Positions 9,148 through 19,019 are shown, counted from the stretch's first letter. The stretch is DNA of 64,000 nt from Balneolaceae bacterium (GCA_017640605.1 JAEPQH010000003.1:186001-250000); one strand, 5' to 3'. The notes: generated from the sequence alone by a model not told the origin. Numbers and translations: made by a program.

Positions 9148-10347
9148 ATGAGTAAAACAGCTACTATTTTTCTTACAGCATTATTTTTTCTTGTTGGATG
9201 TGAATCCTTCCAATCCAAATCCATAAAACCGATACCGGTTTCTGCAGAAGCAAACACAATAGGCGAAGCAAAAACTAAATCCGCTGATAATTCTGCTCAG
9301 ATTCAAGCGAATCAGGCAGCTATTACTTCTAACAGAGCCAATGCAATAACTACCGCGGTTGCTAAAGCTGAGCCTGCCATTGTAAGCATAACGGTAACCG
9401 AGTTACAACGTGGTTATACCCGTGATTTCGATTCCTTTTTCTTTCGGTTTTTTGAGCGCCCCATTGCCCGCGAAGTACAAAGTATGGGATCGGGTTTTAT
9501 CATTTCAGAAGATGGCCTGATTGTTACTAACGAGCATGTTGCAGGCAATCGAGCCAAAACCATTATGGTAACACTCACCAATGGCGAAAGCTATGAAGCC
9601 GAGTTATTAGGCGCCGATGAATTTGCTGACCTGGCGTTGCTCAAAATCAAAGAAGAAAACGTCCGGTTTCCATACATACAGTTCGCAGATTCCGATCAGG
9701 TGATGGTGGGCGAGTGGGCGATTGCAATGGGAAATCCATTTGGTCTTTTTGCCGATGGCCAGCCAACCGTAACCGTTGGAGTAGTTAGCGGTACCAATCG
9801 TGATTTCCGTCCCGACCCACAAGAACCTCGCGTTTATATGGATATGATTCAAACCGATGCAGCCATTAATCGTGGCAATTCGGGAGGCCCGTTACTTAAC
9901 AGCGAGGGTGAAGTTATTGGGGTGAACACCTTCATATTTACCGGCGGAACAAGTAGCGGATTTGTAGGGTTAGGGTTCGCCATCCCAAGCGATCGGGTGC
10001 AAAAGATAATTGGGCAGTTAAAAGATTCCGGCACAGTGTCGCTTGATTTTGATCCCGGCATGGAGTTCACACAAATGACCAATCAATTGGTGTATCAATA
10101 CGGTTTACCACCGGTTGCAGGTTTGTTTGTAACCAGCGTAAACAAAGACGGCCCTGCATACGAAAGCGGGATCATGCCCGGAGATATCATCACACGTATT
10201 GGAGAGGAGCGTGTAACCAGCGAGATGCATGCCTGGGCTTTAATGCGCGAGTTCGAAGAAGGCGACACCATGGTTTTGCGCTTATTTAGAGAAGGCGCCG
10301 AATATGAAGCCGAGATGACGCTGAGAAAACGAGTTGCCGGACGTTAA
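9148..10347 (+). CDS. HtrA/Do-type serine protease lipoprotein
   Basis: A 399-residue trypsin-like periplasmic protease. The signal peptide ends in a lipobox (FFLVGC, Cys18), so it is probably lipid-anchored. The catalytic triad is visible: His in VTNEHVAGN, Asp in ADLALLKI, Ser in NRGNSGGPLL. One PDZ domain covers about residues 315-395 (GLFVTSVNKDGPAYESGIMPGDIITRIG). DegP-type enzymes often have two PDZ domains; a single one resembles DegS/HtrA2. It lies 12 bp after nrnA in the same direction and may be co-transcribed. Role: degradation or sensing of misfolded envelope proteins. Confidence 0.88.
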   Translation: MSKTATIFLTALFFLVGCESFQSKSIKPIPVSAEANTIGEAKTKSADNSAQIQANQAAITSNRANAITTAVAKAEPAIVSITVTELQRGYTRDFDSFFFRFFERPIAREVQSMGSGFIISEDGLIVTNEHVAGNRAKTIMVTLTNGESYEAELLGADEFADLALLKIKEENVRFPYIQFADSDQVMVGEWAIAMGNPFGLFADGQPTVTVGVVSGTNRDFRPDPQEPRVYMDMIQTDAAINRGNSGGPLLNSEGEVIGVNTFIFTGGTSSGFVGLGFAIPSDRVQKIIGQLKDSGTVSLDFDPGMEFTQMTNQLVYQYGLPPVAGLFVTSVNKDGPAYESGIMPGDIITRIGEERVTSEMHAWALMREFEEGDTMVLRLFREGAEYEAEMTLRKRVAGR

Positions 10348-10503
10348 AACCTACTCTGCACAGCTTGGGTTCATCGAGAGAAAGAAATACAACTGTTCTT
10401 GCCACCGAAGCACTAATTGAGTACCAGAATTTATATTGCTTCAGTGTTAAGTTTTTGTGAATAAGATTGTCCTAATCTTTAGAAAAGCGCTTTCAGTGTT
10501 GTT

Positions 10504-10518
10504 TGCAATTAAATTGCA
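10504..10518. promoter_or_regulatory. 15-bp palindrome upstream of cysH, candidate operator
   Basis: TGCAATTAAATTGCA is a perfect palindrome around a central A, 45 bp before the cysH start, in a spacer of about 215 bp. It resembles a dimeric regulator site. No regulator is assigned and no second copy was noticed in the window. Confidence 0.3.
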
Positions 10519-10563
10519 CAAAAATTAGTTGTTTGTGTTGTATAAATAAGAGAGTTTTTTCTG

Positions 10564-11223
10564 ATGCACTCACTCCAAATCGAACAAATAAATAAAACGC
10601 TGGCGTCGTCTTTAATTGATGCGAGATTGGCGTATATCCTCAATAAATTTCAGGATAAAGCTTTAGTAACTACCTCATTTGGTACTACTTCGGCATTGTT
10701 GCTGCATTTTTTGAATCGAGTTCGTCCCGGTTTTCCAATTCATTTCATCGACACGGGCTACTTGTTTGAGGAAACCATCGCATATAAAGAAGAACTCACT
10801 CGCTTGCTCGACTTAAATGTGATAACTCATCGTCCGTCATTAAAAGAGCACGAAGCAACTATAGTATCGAAGCTTTGGGAATCAGATCCTGATGCCTGTT
10901 GTGCCACCAATAAAGTTGCTCCTCTAGAGAAAGTTAAGAATGAGCATAAAGTGTGGATTTCGGGCCTGCTAAGCTACCAAAATGGCTTTCGCTCGGGCTT
11001 AGATATTTTCCAAAAACGTAGCGACATATTTCGTTTTTACCCACTTATCGATTGGACACAAGCTCAGGTTGACGATTACTTTGATTATTTCGGATTGCCT
11101 AAGCATCCGCTTGAGCCATTGGGTTTCTCTTCAATTGGTTGTACACACTGTACCGAAGCCGGCGATGGTCGTTCCGGGAGATGGAGCGGCAGTGGAAAAA
11201 CCGAGTGTGGTTTGCACCGATAA
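10564..11223 (+). CDS. cysH: Assimilatory adenylyl-sulfate / phosphoadenylyl-sulfate reductase
   Basis: A 219-residue reductase of the sulfate assimilation pathway that releases sulfite using thioredoxin. The P-loop-like TTSFGTTSALLLHF and FIDTGYLFEET motifs are present. The C-terminal ECGLHR carries the catalytic Cys. The pairs DACCATNK and GCTHC are the CC...CxxC ligands of a [4Fe-4S] cluster. The cluster marks the subtype that generally prefers APS over PAPS. No other cys genes are adjacent, so it stands alone here, with its own 215-bp upstream spacer. Confidence 0.9.
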   Translation: MHSLQIEQINKTLASSLIDARLAYILNKFQDKALVTTSFGTTSALLLHFLNRVRPGFPIHFIDTGYLFEETIAYKEELTRLLDLNVITHRPSLKEHEATIVSKLWESDPDACCATNKVAPLEKVKNEHKVWISGLLSYQNGFRSGLDIFQKRSDIFRFYPLIDWTQAQVDDYFDYFGLPKHPLEPLGFSSIGCTHCTEAGDGRSGRWSGSGKTECGLHR

Positions 11224-11280
11224 ACTATCGCCAAGGGTGTTTACAGGCAAATTTCAAAACTGGAATTGAGCAGTGAATTT

Positions 11281-11622
11281 TCAACCGGCGAAAGTTTCTT
11301 TCGAGTTTTCCAGTAACCACGCTATGTAATCTTTATTCCCCTCATTCTCAGTTAAAGTGAGTGAAACTACGCAAGGGCAATCGTAACTGTGCAGTTCATT
11401 CACTCTGTTTGTTAACAGCTTCATTTTGCTGTAATGCGTTTTTACGAGCAATACCGTTTCCTGCTCCTCTTTTATTTCACCCTCCCAGCGATAAATTGAT
11501 TTCATCCCTCCAATGATATTTACACAGGCAGCAAGTTCTTCTTCAACTAATTTTCGACCTATGTGTTCTGCTTCTTCATTTGTGGAGGTGGTGATGTAAA
11601 CGATGCGGAGATTATGGTACAT
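11281..11622 (-). CDS. cutA: CutA divalent-cation tolerance protein
   Basis: A 113-residue protein of the CutA1 family, a PII-like trimer. Visible family segments: YITTSTNEEAEHIGRKLVEEELAACVNI, YRWEGEIKEEQETVLLVKT and HSYDCPCVVSLTL. The cellular role is still debated (copper tolerance in E. coli). It converges with cysH and has 155 bp of upstream spacer before the tRNA-Leu gene. Confidence 0.9.
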   Translation of the reverse strand: MYHNLRIVYITTSTNEEAEHIGRKLVEEELAACVNIIGGMKSIYRWEGEIKEEQETVLLVKTHYSKMKLLTNRVNELHSYDCPCVVSLTLTENEGNKDYIAWLLENSKETFAG

Positions 11623-11729
11623 GTGCGAGCTTTTTTGAGTGAGCTATAAAATCAAAAATAATGCGCAAAAATCAGAGTAAGATCCTCAGTTTTAAACATC
11701 GAGAAATATTGAAAAAATTTGGCGCCTGA

Positions 11730-11762
11730 TTTGGCATTTAGTTTCAAATCCTGCTATCTTTG
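11730..11762 (+). promoter_or_regulatory. Bacteroidetes-type promoter of tRNA-Leu
   Basis: TTTGG at 11730-11734 and TATCTTTG at 11755-11762 are separated by 20 nt. They match the -33 TTTG and -7 TAnnTTTG elements used by the primary sigma factor in Bacteroidetes. Transcription would start a few bases later, just ahead of the tRNA at 11778. Confidence 0.7.
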
Positions 11763-11777
11763 CAAGCTCTAAATTTT

Positions 11778-11861
11778 GCGAGAGTGGTGGAATTGGTAGA
11801 CACGCTAGATTTAGGATCTAGTGCTTTAATCGGCGTGGGGGTTCGAGTCCCCCCTCTCGTA
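11778..11861 (+). tRNA. tRNA-Leu(UAG)
   Basis: An 84-nt class II tRNA. The acceptor stem GCGAGAG pairs with CTCTCGT, with a G-U at the first pair. The D-arm contains GGAATTGGTAGACACG. The anticodon stem-loop is CTAGA TTTAGGA TCTAG, so the anticodon is TAG. A long variable arm (TGCTTTAATCGGCGT) is followed by the T-arm GGGGGTTCGAGTCCCCC. The discriminator is A and CCA is not encoded. It lies 60 bp before tig with no visible terminator between, so read-through into tig-clpP-clpX is possible. Confidence 0.96.
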
Positions 11862-11921
11862 CTCCTTTCTAATTATCCTGTTTATTTTACTTATTGAATT
11901 CACATTAAAAGCGGAGAATAC

Positions 11922-13217
11922 GTGAACATTTCTGTAAAAGATCTTACTTCTGTAGATAAAGAAGTAACCATCAAAGCTAACCGAGAAGATCTTCAACCAA
12001 AATTCGACAAAGCCTTTAAGCGTTATCAAGGGCAAATTTCGTTACCTGGGTTTCGTCCGGGCAGAGTGCCTTTAGGGTTGGTGAAAAAACGTTTCGGAAA
12101 CGACATCGAAATCGAAGAAATCAACAAATACGTTCAGGAAGTTTTCGAAAACGAGATTGCTGAAAAGCATAACCCGGTTGGAGAAGCCGAAATGGTAGAT
12201 TTCCAGTGGGAAAACGACGAGCTTGAAGTGATTTTCAAGATCGGCGCAAAGCCTGAAGTTGAATTAAGCGATTTATCGAAAATTGAAGTGAACAAAATGG
12301 TTCACGATGTAAGCGATAAAGAAGTTGACGAAGAACTAGAGCGTACACTTGAGCGCGAAGGCAACTGGGAAGATGTTGATGGCAAAATCGACAAAGAATC
12401 TAAAATTATTGCAGATGTAGATTCTTTAGATGACGACGGTAATGTTGTAGAAGATGAAGCCGATAAGGACCAAACCATCGACATGCGCCAGGATGCCGCT
12501 AAAGATTTCCTAAAAGCTCTGAAAGGCAAAAAAGCCGGCGATGTTGTTGATATGAAACTCGAAGAAGATGGCGAAAAAGATCACTTTCGGGTTACAATAA
12601 AAACGGTGCAGAAGCTTCATAAAGCTGAATTGAATGAAGAATTCATTTCTAAGAATAGCAATGGCGAAGCATCGAACGAAGATGAGTTCAAAAGTTTTCT
12701 GAAAAGCAAAATGCAACAGTATTACGATCAAACTTCCGATGACATGTTCCGCAGTGGCGTGGTTGAAGCGCTAACTGATGCGCACGAGTTTGAAGTGCCG
12801 GTTGCATTTGTTGAGCAAGTAAAAAGCTCGTATGTAAATCAGTTGAAGCAACAAATGGGAGGGAATCTTCCGGAAACCTTCGACGAAAACAGCTATCGCG
12901 ATGAAATGACCGAACAAGCAGTGCGCGAAGCACGTTGGTATTTCATCAGCCAGAAATTGCAAGAAACATTTGAAGATATCGAAATAAAACCCGAAGATAT
13001 CGACGAGTTTCTTTCGATAGAAGCAGCGCGCTATGGTGCAACCACCGATCAACTGAAAGGTTATTACGCACAAAACCCAAGCATGCTCGAATCACTACGC
13101 AGTAGCATTAGAGAAATCAAGGTGTTCGAGAAGCTTCAGGATGAGGTAAAAATAAAAGAGTTGGACAAAGACGCTTACCGAAAGGAACAGGAAAAGAAGT
13201 CTAACGCCGATAAATAA
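11922..13217 (+). CDS. tig: Trigger factor
   Basis: A 431-residue ribosome-associated chaperone. The start is GTG at 11922, preceded by GCGGAG; no ATG fits the conserved N-terminus MNISVKDL. The ribosome-binding signature [17 protein letters not shown] is at about residues 45-61. The middle FKBP-like region is poorly conserved, as in other Bacteroidetes, and the C-terminal arms are helical and end in a charged tail. It is the first gene of tig-clpP-clpX. It catches nascent chains at the ribosome exit. Confidence 0.93.
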   Translation: MNISVKDLTSVDKEVTIKANREDLQPKFDKAFKRYQGQISLPGFRPGRVPLGLVKKRFGNDIEIEEINKYVQEVFENEIAEKHNPVGEAEMVDFQWENDELEVIFKIGAKPEVELSDLSKIEVNKMVHDVSDKEVDEELERTLEREGNWEDVDGKIDKESKIIADVDSLDDDGNVVEDEADKDQTIDMRQDAAKDFLKALKGKKAGDVVDMKLEEDGEKDHFRVTIKTVQKLHKAELNEEFISKNSNGEASNEDEFKSFLKSKMQQYYDQTSDDMFRSGVVEALTDAHEFEVPVAFVEQVKSSYVNQLKQQMGGNLPETFDENSYRDEMTEQAVREARWYFISQKLQETFEDIEIKPEDIDEFLSIEAARYGATTDQLKGYYAQNPSMLESLRSSIREIKVFEKLQDEVKIKELDKDAYRKEQEKKSNADK

Positions 13218-13231
13218 TTACTATTACCACA

Positions 13232-13882
13232 ATGACAAAGCAACCATTATTTGAGCAACCCATTTACGAAACAAATCAACAGATAGAAAGCAACCTAGTG
13301 CCGATGGTGATTGAAACCACCAGCCGTGGCGAACGTGCTTACGATATCTATTCGCGTCTGTTAAAAGACCGAATCATCATTCTGGGAAGCGGAATTAATG
13401 ATGTGGTTGCAAGTTCAATTGTGGCTCAGATGTTGTTTTTGGAATCTGAAGATCCTGAAAAAGACATTAACCTTTACATCAATAGCCCGGGTGGCGTTGT
13501 TTCTGCCGGTTTAGCGATTTACGATACCATGCAGTTAATAAAATGCGATGTGGCCACCACTTGTATGGGAATGGCTGCAAGCATGGGCGCAGTTTTACTT
13601 ACAGCCGGAACTGCCGGAAAAAGAAACTGCCTGCCTCACTCTCGTGTAATGATTCATCAGCCTTTGGGTGGTGTGCAAGGTCAGGCCAGCGACATCGAAA
13701 TTGAGGCTCAGGAAATTATCCGCATCAAAAAAGAACTGAGCCAGATTATTGGTGATCATGCAGGTAAAACACTCGAGGAAATCATCAAAGATTCGGATCG
13801 AAATAATTGGATGTCGGCTGAGGAAGCCAAAAACTACGGCTTGGTAGATAACGTGATAAGTAAGGCCGGCGCCAAGAAATAG
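13232..13882 (+). CDS. clpP: ATP-dependent Clp protease proteolytic subunit
   Basis: A 216-residue serine protease that forms a 14-mer chamber. The catalytic Ser is in [11 protein letters not shown] and the His in [12 protein letters not shown]; an Asp follows in the C-terminal third. The N-terminal segment, including [10 protein letters not shown], matches the axial-loop region. It lies 14 bp after tig and 22 bp before clpX, the conserved order of this operon. ClpX would supply unfolded substrates. Confidence 0.96.
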   Translation: MTKQPLFEQPIYETNQQIESNLVPMVIETTSRGERAYDIYSRLLKDRIIILGSGINDVVASSIVAQMLFLESEDPEKDINLYINSPGGVVSAGLAIYDTMQLIKCDVATTCMGMAASMGAVLLTAGTAGKRNCLPHSRVMIHQPLGGVQGQASDIEIEAQEIIRIKKELSQIIGDHAGKTLEEIIKDSDRNNWMSAEEAKNYGLVDNVISKAGAKK

Positions 13883-13904
13883 ATTATTTTTGTAGATTTA
13901 AGGC

Positions 13905-15158
13905 ATGAGTGATAAGGAAAAAAATAACGACATCGTAAATTGTAGTTTCTGTGGGCGATCCAGCTTGGAAGTAAACAGCATGGTTGCCGGCCCCGGAGTA
14001 TACGTTTGCGATCGTTGTGTGGAAGACGCCTCCAGCATTATTAAAAGCGACTTAGCTTCTCTTGCGCGTCGCCGCGAGAAAAGCTTTAAGCCGATGCTCA
14101 AGCCTATAGAAATTAAGGCCAAGCTCGACGAATACGTGATCGGGCAAGAACAAGCTAAGAAAACGTTGTCGGTTGCTGTGTACAATCATTACAAACGCAT
14201 TAGTAGTGACAGCATGGAAATGGACGACACCATGATTGAGAAAAGTAATATTGCGTTACTTGGACCAACCGGTAGCGGTAAAACTTTGCTTGCTCGAACT
14301 CTTGCTAAAGTTATTGATGTACCCTTCACCATCGCCGATGCTACCGTACTTACCGAAGCCGGTTATGTGGGCGAAGATGTGGAAAGCATTCTAAGCAATT
14401 TACTGCAAGCTGCCGATTACGATGTAGAGCGTGCTAAGCGAGGAATTGTATACATTGATGAGGTTGATAAAGTAGCCCGCAAGAGCGACAATCCATCCAT
14501 TACCCGCGATGTAAGTGGCGAGGGGGTTCAACAAGCATTACTGAAAATTCTTGAAGGTACTGTTGCCAATATTCCACCAAAAGGTGGAAGAAAGCATCCC
14601 GAACAGAGTTTTATTCAGCTTGACACGGCAAACATTCTGTTTATTTGTGGTGGAGCTTTCGCAGGTTTGGAAGAAATCATTTCTCGACGATTATCAACCA
14701 GTTCAATGGGTTTTCATACTCGCGAACAAGTTAAGTTCGATAAAGAAGATCCAGAGATTTTCACTTACATCGAGCCTGAAGATCTTCAACGTTTTGGTTT
14801 GATTCCGGAATTGATCGGTCGACTACCGGTAATTTGCGGATTGCATGAACTTTCGGATGAAGCTATGCTCGATATTCTGCAAACGCCTAAAAACGCCATC
14901 ACAAAACAGTATAAAAAACTGTTTAAGATGGAAAACGTTGATCTGGAGTTCGAAACAGATGCGCTTAATGCCATTGTAAAGAAAGCGAAAGCACGAAAAA
15001 CAGGTGCACGTGGACTGCGATCCATCATGGAAGCCGCCATGCTTGATATCATGTTTACCCTGCCCTCAATGAAAAATGTGGCACGATGTATCATTACTAA
15101 AGATACCATCGAGAAAAAAGCCCCGCCGGTGTATGAAAAACAAAAAGCAGCCGGTTAA
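13905..15158 (+). CDS. clpX: ClpX, ATPase subunit of Clp protease
   Basis: A 417-residue AAA+ unfoldase. The N-terminal C4 zinc-binding domain reads CSFCGRS then [10 protein letters not shown]. Walker A is [11 protein letters not shown] and Walker B is [10 protein letters not shown]. Sensor and arginine-finger regions ([22 protein letters not shown]) are present, and the IGF-type loop for ClpP docking is expected between them. It is the last gene of the operon and is followed directly by the terminator at 15167-15198. Confidence 0.96.
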   Translation: MSDKEKNNDIVNCSFCGRSSLEVNSMVAGPGVYVCDRCVEDASSIIKSDLASLARRREKSFKPMLKPIEIKAKLDEYVIGQEQAKKTLSVAVYNHYKRISSDSMEMDDTMIEKSNIALLGPTGSGKTLLARTLAKVIDVPFTIADATVLTEAGYVGEDVESILSNLLQAADYDVERAKRGIVYIDEVDKVARKSDNPSITRDVSGEGVQQALLKILEGTVANIPPKGGRKHPEQSFIQLDTANILFICGGAFAGLEEIISRRLSTSSMGFHTREQVKFDKEDPEIFTYIEPEDLQRFGLIPELIGRLPVICGLHELSDEAMLDILQTPKNAITKQYKKLFKMENVDLEFETDALNAIVKKAKARKTGARGLRSIMEAAMLDIMFTLPSMKNVARCIITKDTIEKKAPPVYEKQKAAG

Positions 15159-15166
15159 AGAATTTA

Positions 15167-15198
15167 ACCCCTCGCATGCTTCATGTGAGGGGTTTTTT
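15167..15198 (+). terminator. Rho-independent terminator after clpX
   Basis: A 12-bp stem, ACCCCTCGCATG paired with CATGTGAGGGGT around a CTT loop, is followed by a run of T. It starts 8 bp after the clpX stop and closes tig-clpP-clpX. Confidence 0.92.
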
Positions 15199-15246
15199 AT
15201 TTAGTGCTGAAGCACTTCTTCCCTATATTCAGCTTAAAAAAACCCG

Positions 15247-16602
15247 ATGAATCTTTTTTCTCGCACCGATTGGATTAAAATAATGCTGATCGCCTTTCTG
15301 TTGATGTTAGGAGCAGGATCGTTGGTTTATAACAATTATCTGGTTGGGAAAATCCTAAAGCAAGAACGCGTAAGTGTAGAACTCTGGGCAAAAGCTATCG
15401 AGTACAACGCTTTGCCGGTTCATCAACAGGCGAGCACTAAGCTGCTGGAACTTGCAGGAACTTTGATGCAAATGGAAACCGTGCCGGACAGCATTGTTCA
15501 GCAACTCATCGAAATTGAAACACTTCGCAGTTCACGTGATTTTGTAACGGATGAACTAATCCTAGATGAATCCCGAAATTTTGAAATTCCTGCAGTGGTG
15601 GTTGATGAAAACGACGTTCCATTGGAATATGCCTATCTTAGCAACGATACTACTTCGAGTCAGGAAATATCGGTGGAGTATGGGTTTAAAAATGTACCAG
15701 CAAATAAAATTGATACTCCTGAGAAACGAGCCAAGTTGGTGGAGAAACTGAAAGCCACCAATCCCCCCATCGAAATAATTATTGGGGATGAAAACAGGCG
15801 CATTTCGCAATTTGTGTATTATGGTGAAAGTCCGACCGTTCAAATTTTAAGATACTTTCCATACATACAGATTGGGATTCTCACCTTACTTTTGGGAGTT
15901 GGTTACACCACATATCGAAGCATAAAGTATACCGAACAATCGAACCTTTGGGTGGGGATGGCTAAAGAAGCGGCTCATCAATTGGGTACGCCTATTTCAA
16001 GTTTATTTGGCTGGATTGCTTTGTACAAAGAAGATCATAAAGAGGATGAGGAAGCACTCAAACTTATTACCGAAATAGAAAACGATGTACAACGGCTGAA
16101 GGGAGTAGCGGAACGTTTTGGTAAAATTGGTTCGTCTCCAGAATTGATTCCAATGTCGATTGCTCCGGTAATGGACGAAGTAACTGCGTATATGGAGCGA
16201 CGTTTACCACAGCTTGGCAGAGCAGCTTCAGTTGATAAAAAGCTGGTAGCTACCGGAAACGTAGCTTTGAACCCCGAATTATTTCAATGGGCAGTGGAAA
16301 ACCTGGTTAAAAATGCGATGGATGCGGTGAAATCGAAAGATAAACCGGCACATATAAAAATTCGCTCATCCGAAAAAGAAGGACAGGTAATTATTGATAT
16401 CATCGACAATGGATGCGGTATCGAATCGAAGAACTTCAAACATGTTTTTCGTCCGGGCTATAGCACCAAAAAAAGAGGTTGGGGACTTGGGTTGAGCTTA
16501 ACCAAACGAATCATAGAAGAATACCACAAAGGGAAAGTATTTGTTCAGGCAAGCGAGGAAGGAGAAGGAACAACTATGCGGATTATGCTTCCGTTGGTAT
16601 AA
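15247..16602 (+). CDS. Membrane sensor histidine kinase
   Basis: A 451-residue kinase. Membrane segment 1 is at about residues 11-30. A periplasmic sensor region of about 170 residues without a recognised domain follows, then membrane segment 2 at about 203-222. The H-box AAHQLGTPISSL (His near 243), N-box NLVKNAMDAV, G1 DNGCGIE and G2 KRGWGLGLSLTK are all intact, so it should autophosphorylate. No response regulator gene is next to it, so it is an orphan locally. The gene converges with an ECF sigma gene. It could pair with the PorX-type regulator at 51.7-53.2 kb, but that is only a suggestion. Confidence 0.88.
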   Translation: MNLFSRTDWIKIMLIAFLLMLGAGSLVYNNYLVGKILKQERVSVELWAKAIEYNALPVHQQASTKLLELAGTLMQMETVPDSIVQQLIEIETLRSSRDFVTDELILDESRNFEIPAVVVDENDVPLEYAYLSNDTTSSQEISVEYGFKNVPANKIDTPEKRAKLVEKLKATNPPIEIIIGDENRRISQFVYYGESPTVQILRYFPYIQIGILTLLLGVGYTTYRSIKYTEQSNLWVGMAKEAAHQLGTPISSLFGWIALYKEDHKEDEEALKLITEIENDVQRLKGVAERFGKIGSSPELIPMSIAPVMDEVTAYMERRLPQLGRAASVDKKLVATGNVALNPELFQWAVENLVKNAMDAVKSKDKPAHIKIRSSEKEGQVIIDIIDNGCGIESKNFKHVFRPGYSTKKRGWGLGLSLTKRIIEEYHKGKVFVQASEEGEGTTMRIMLPLV

Positions 16603-16604
16603 AA

Positions 16605-17183
16605 TTAATCGTCGGTAAAACCACGCTTTTTCGCGTATTCGTACAACTCGGTTTTCAGTAGATTTCTACCCCGGTGTAATCGAGAACGGATAGTCCCAAT
16701 GGGTACATCAAGCATATTCGAAATTTCTTCGTAGGTAAAACCGTCTACATCACATAATAAAACTACCGTTCGGAAATCTTCCGGCAACTTCGCCAATGCA
16801 TTGGTGAAATTATCGTCCATCAGATTTCTGAAGATGATGTTCTCTAAATCTGAAGTATCGGTACGTTCCGCACGTACCGACTCGTAGTACGATGAAACTT
16901 CATCATAATCAACGCTTTGAGGTTTTTTCTGACTCTTGCGGTAATTGTTGATGAATGAGTTTTTCAGAATTCTGAACAACCACGCTTTCGCATTGGTACC
17001 TTTTTCGTAACTATCAAAAAAACGAAAAGCTTTAACAATAGTATCCTGAACGAGATCTTCTGCATCGCTATGATCGGTGGTGAGGCGTAGAGCAAAATTA
17101 TACAACGAGTCCAGATGAGGAATAATCTCGTCGTTGAATGCTTCTTGCTTTTTAGAAATGGTACTGCTCAATCTATACCTCAA
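16605..17183 (-). CDS. ECF-type RNA polymerase sigma factor
   Basis: A 192-residue sigma-70 family protein. Region 2 includes DAEDLVQDTIVKAF and NAKAWLFRILKNSFINNYR. Region 4 includes LPEDFRTVVLLCDVDGFTYEEI and the helix-turn-helix VPIGTIRSRLHRGRNLL. No ATG is available at the N-terminus. TTG at 17183 has GGAG seven bases upstream and TTG at 17171 has GAGG six bases upstream; either may be the start. No anti-sigma gene is visible beside it. It resembles the stress-type ECF factors common in Bacteroidetes, which control envelope or oxidative responses. Confidence 0.9.
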   Translation of the reverse strand: MRYRLSSTISKKQEAFNDEIIPHLDSLYNFALRLTTDHSDAEDLVQDTIVKAFRFFDSYEKGTNAKAWLFRILKNSFINNYRKSQKKPQSVDYDEVSSYYESVRAERTDTSDLENIIFRNLMDDNFTNALAKLPEDFRTVVLLCDVDGFTYEEISNMLDVPIGTIRSRLHRGRNLLKTELYEYAKKRGFTDD

Positions 17184-17326
17184 ATTCGTTCTCCGTTAAT
17201 TAAGGCAATTTTTATCACTAATGTAACCGAATGCGAAAAATTAACATGGATAGTTAGTAGCTGAAGGTATTAAACCTGAACAACTAAGGTAAATAGATAG
17301 AATTGATAGGGATAAAAGGGAACATC

Positions 17327-18052
17327 TTATTGATAGAAGGTGATTACCATAACGTCGTAAAGGGCGTGAGTCCAAGCGGCTACACCAAATCCCCGGGCAA
17401 CATAAATTCCGTTGAGAATTAACCCAAAAATAAACCGGAATAAAAAGGAATTTAAGGTGAATAAATCTCCCATCGAGCCGGTATAATGAACAGCTGAAAA
17501 TAAAAATGCTGAGAGAACAACAGCAGCTGAGATTGATGCCCACTTTTTGTTATTAAACAATTTGTTGAAGAGAAGTATCAATATTGAAACAAGAAATACT
17601 CTAAAAAATAATTCTTCATAAAGTCCGGCTCCTAACGACAGAGCCAGCTTTTGTAAATAGGTGAGCTCCTCGATGGGATTTGTTGCAGACATATTGAGCA
17701 ATGCCGTGGTGAGCGTAGAACTGATAAAGGCCACTATTACACCGTAGATTGCAGATTCAACAAGAAGCGCCGGAAAATACTTGAAATTGAGCGTTCTAAG
17801 GCGCTCACGTTCTTTATACAGAATGATAATTCCGGCCAATAAAACCACTAATAAACTGAAAGAAACCGCATTTACACCTAGTGAAGTAAATATCGTTTTA
17901 ATCCAAACATCAACACTGATGCGTACAATCTGTTCGGCGGATGGTTGCGAAATAATGATGAGGCCTTCGTAGATCAGAAAAAGTGGCAGGCTAAATAGAA
18001 AACTGTACAGCAGTGTTTTAGTATCTGATAAATATTGCTTTACGGTATTCAT
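17327..18052 (-). CDS. CPBP-family intramembrane metalloprotease (CaaX protease-like)
   Basis: A 241-residue protein with about six membrane spans. The family motifs are LYEELFFRVFLVSIL (EExxxR), FSAVHY (His) and WTHALYDVMV (His), which are the proposed metal-binding residues. Substrates are unknown; in other bacteria these proteins act in prenyl-protein processing or bacteriocin immunity. It is the last gene of the unit starting with aroC; only one base separates it from the LysM/RlpA gene. Confidence 0.85.
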   Translation of the reverse strand: MNTVKQYLSDTKTLLYSFLFSLPLFLIYEGLIIISQPSAEQIVRISVDVWIKTIFTSLGVNAVSFSLLVVLLAGIIILYKERERLRTLNFKYFPALLVESAIYGVIVAFISSTLTTALLNMSATNPIEELTYLQKLALSLGAGLYEELFFRVFLVSILILLFNKLFNNKKWASISAAVVLSAFLFSAVHYTGSMGDLFTLNSFLFRFIFGLILNGIYVARGFGVAAWTHALYDVMVITFYQ

Positions 18053-18053
18053 A

Positions 18054-19019
18054 TTATTGATTGGTGTAAATATTCACAAAAGGGTCATTCTCCGACTCGA
18101 GCTCTAATATTCGGTAAGCCTCTTGTGAAAGTTTCAATCCTGATATGGCAATTCTATCGTTGATTCGAACGAAAATTCCTTTACCTGTTTTGCTGTTTTC
18201 AACAAACAAGATACTTCCAATGGTGATATTGGAATGGGCCGCTGTTAGCGCTTCAGGGTTATACAACTCACCGGACGAAGTGGAATTTCCACGCTCTGAA
18301 ACCTGATATGCGGAAGCTTCTACCCTTCCCAGATTTTGAAGCTTGGCCTCGGTTTTAAATGGGTTTTCAAAGTTTCCTGTTGGGGGTAATAGTACCGTAA
18401 TCCGCTGATCGGCATTTAAAGAATTTAGATTGACCTCAGGATTTAACAAGCGGAGCTCATACTCTGTCATTTTGAATTTTTCCAGAAGTTGAGACACCGT
18501 TTCTCCTTCACTAATAGTGTACACCACAAAACTACCTTGGGGTGTATTTCCCTCAAAGTATTCCTGAGCAGAGGGCGCTACGCTGTCTTTCACTTTTCGA
18601 ACCGTTAACCGTTGGCCAATTCGAAGCAAGTCGCTTTGCAAATCGTTAAGAGCACGTAATTCTGATAGCGACATCGAATGCGCACGAGCAATGGTTGTAA
18701 GATTGTCGCCACTTTTTACAATATAGAATGCATTTTCTTGAGGCTGCGAAATGGATATAAGTGATTCACCTTCTTCTATGGGTTCGGGAGTGGTTAATTC
18801 TTCTTGCCCAATGTAGTAAACAAGCTCCTGACCGATAGCGAGTGCATTATCATTTAGATTATTCCAGGCTCGCAACTCGGCTACCGAAACATCTAAGGTT
18901 CTGGAAATGGAATACAGTGTTTCTCCTGCTTTAACCTTATGCACTGCTTGTTCCTGAGCTGTTGCAGATGCAGTAAATAGGATAAGAAATAATATCACAC
19001 TGAATAATCGATACATCAT
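18054..19019 (-). CDS. LysM-repeat protein with C-terminal RlpA-like double-psi beta-barrel
   Basis: A 321-residue secreted protein with a signal peptide ending at about residue 21. Three LysM domains lie at about residues 24-68 (VHKVKAGETLYSISRTLDVS), 94-138 (FYIVKSGDNLTTIARAHSMS) and 166-212 (YTISEGETVSQLLEKF). The C-terminal 90 residues match RlpA: VEASAYQVSERGNSTSSGEL, LTAAHSNITIGSILFV and VRINDR, keeping the catalytic-site His and Asp of RlpA lytic transglycosylases. It probably binds and cuts peptidoglycan, for example at the septum. RlpA usually pairs with SPOR rather than LysM. The start overlaps the TPR gene stop (TAATG). Confidence 0.85.
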   Translation of the reverse strand: MMYRLFSVILFLILFTASATAQEQAVHKVKAGETLYSISRTLDVSVAELRAWNNLNDNALAIGQELVYYIGQEELTTPEPIEEGESLISISQPQENAFYIVKSGDNLTTIARAHSMSLSELRALNDLQSDLLRIGQRLTVRKVKDSVAPSAQEYFEGNTPQGSFVVYTISEGETVSQLLEKFKMTEYELRLLNPEVNLNSLNADQRITVLLPPTGNFENPFKTEAKLQNLGRVEASAYQVSERGNSTSSGELYNPEALTAAHSNITIGSILFVENSKTGKGIFVRINDRIAISGLKLSQEAYRILELESENDPFVNIYTNQ

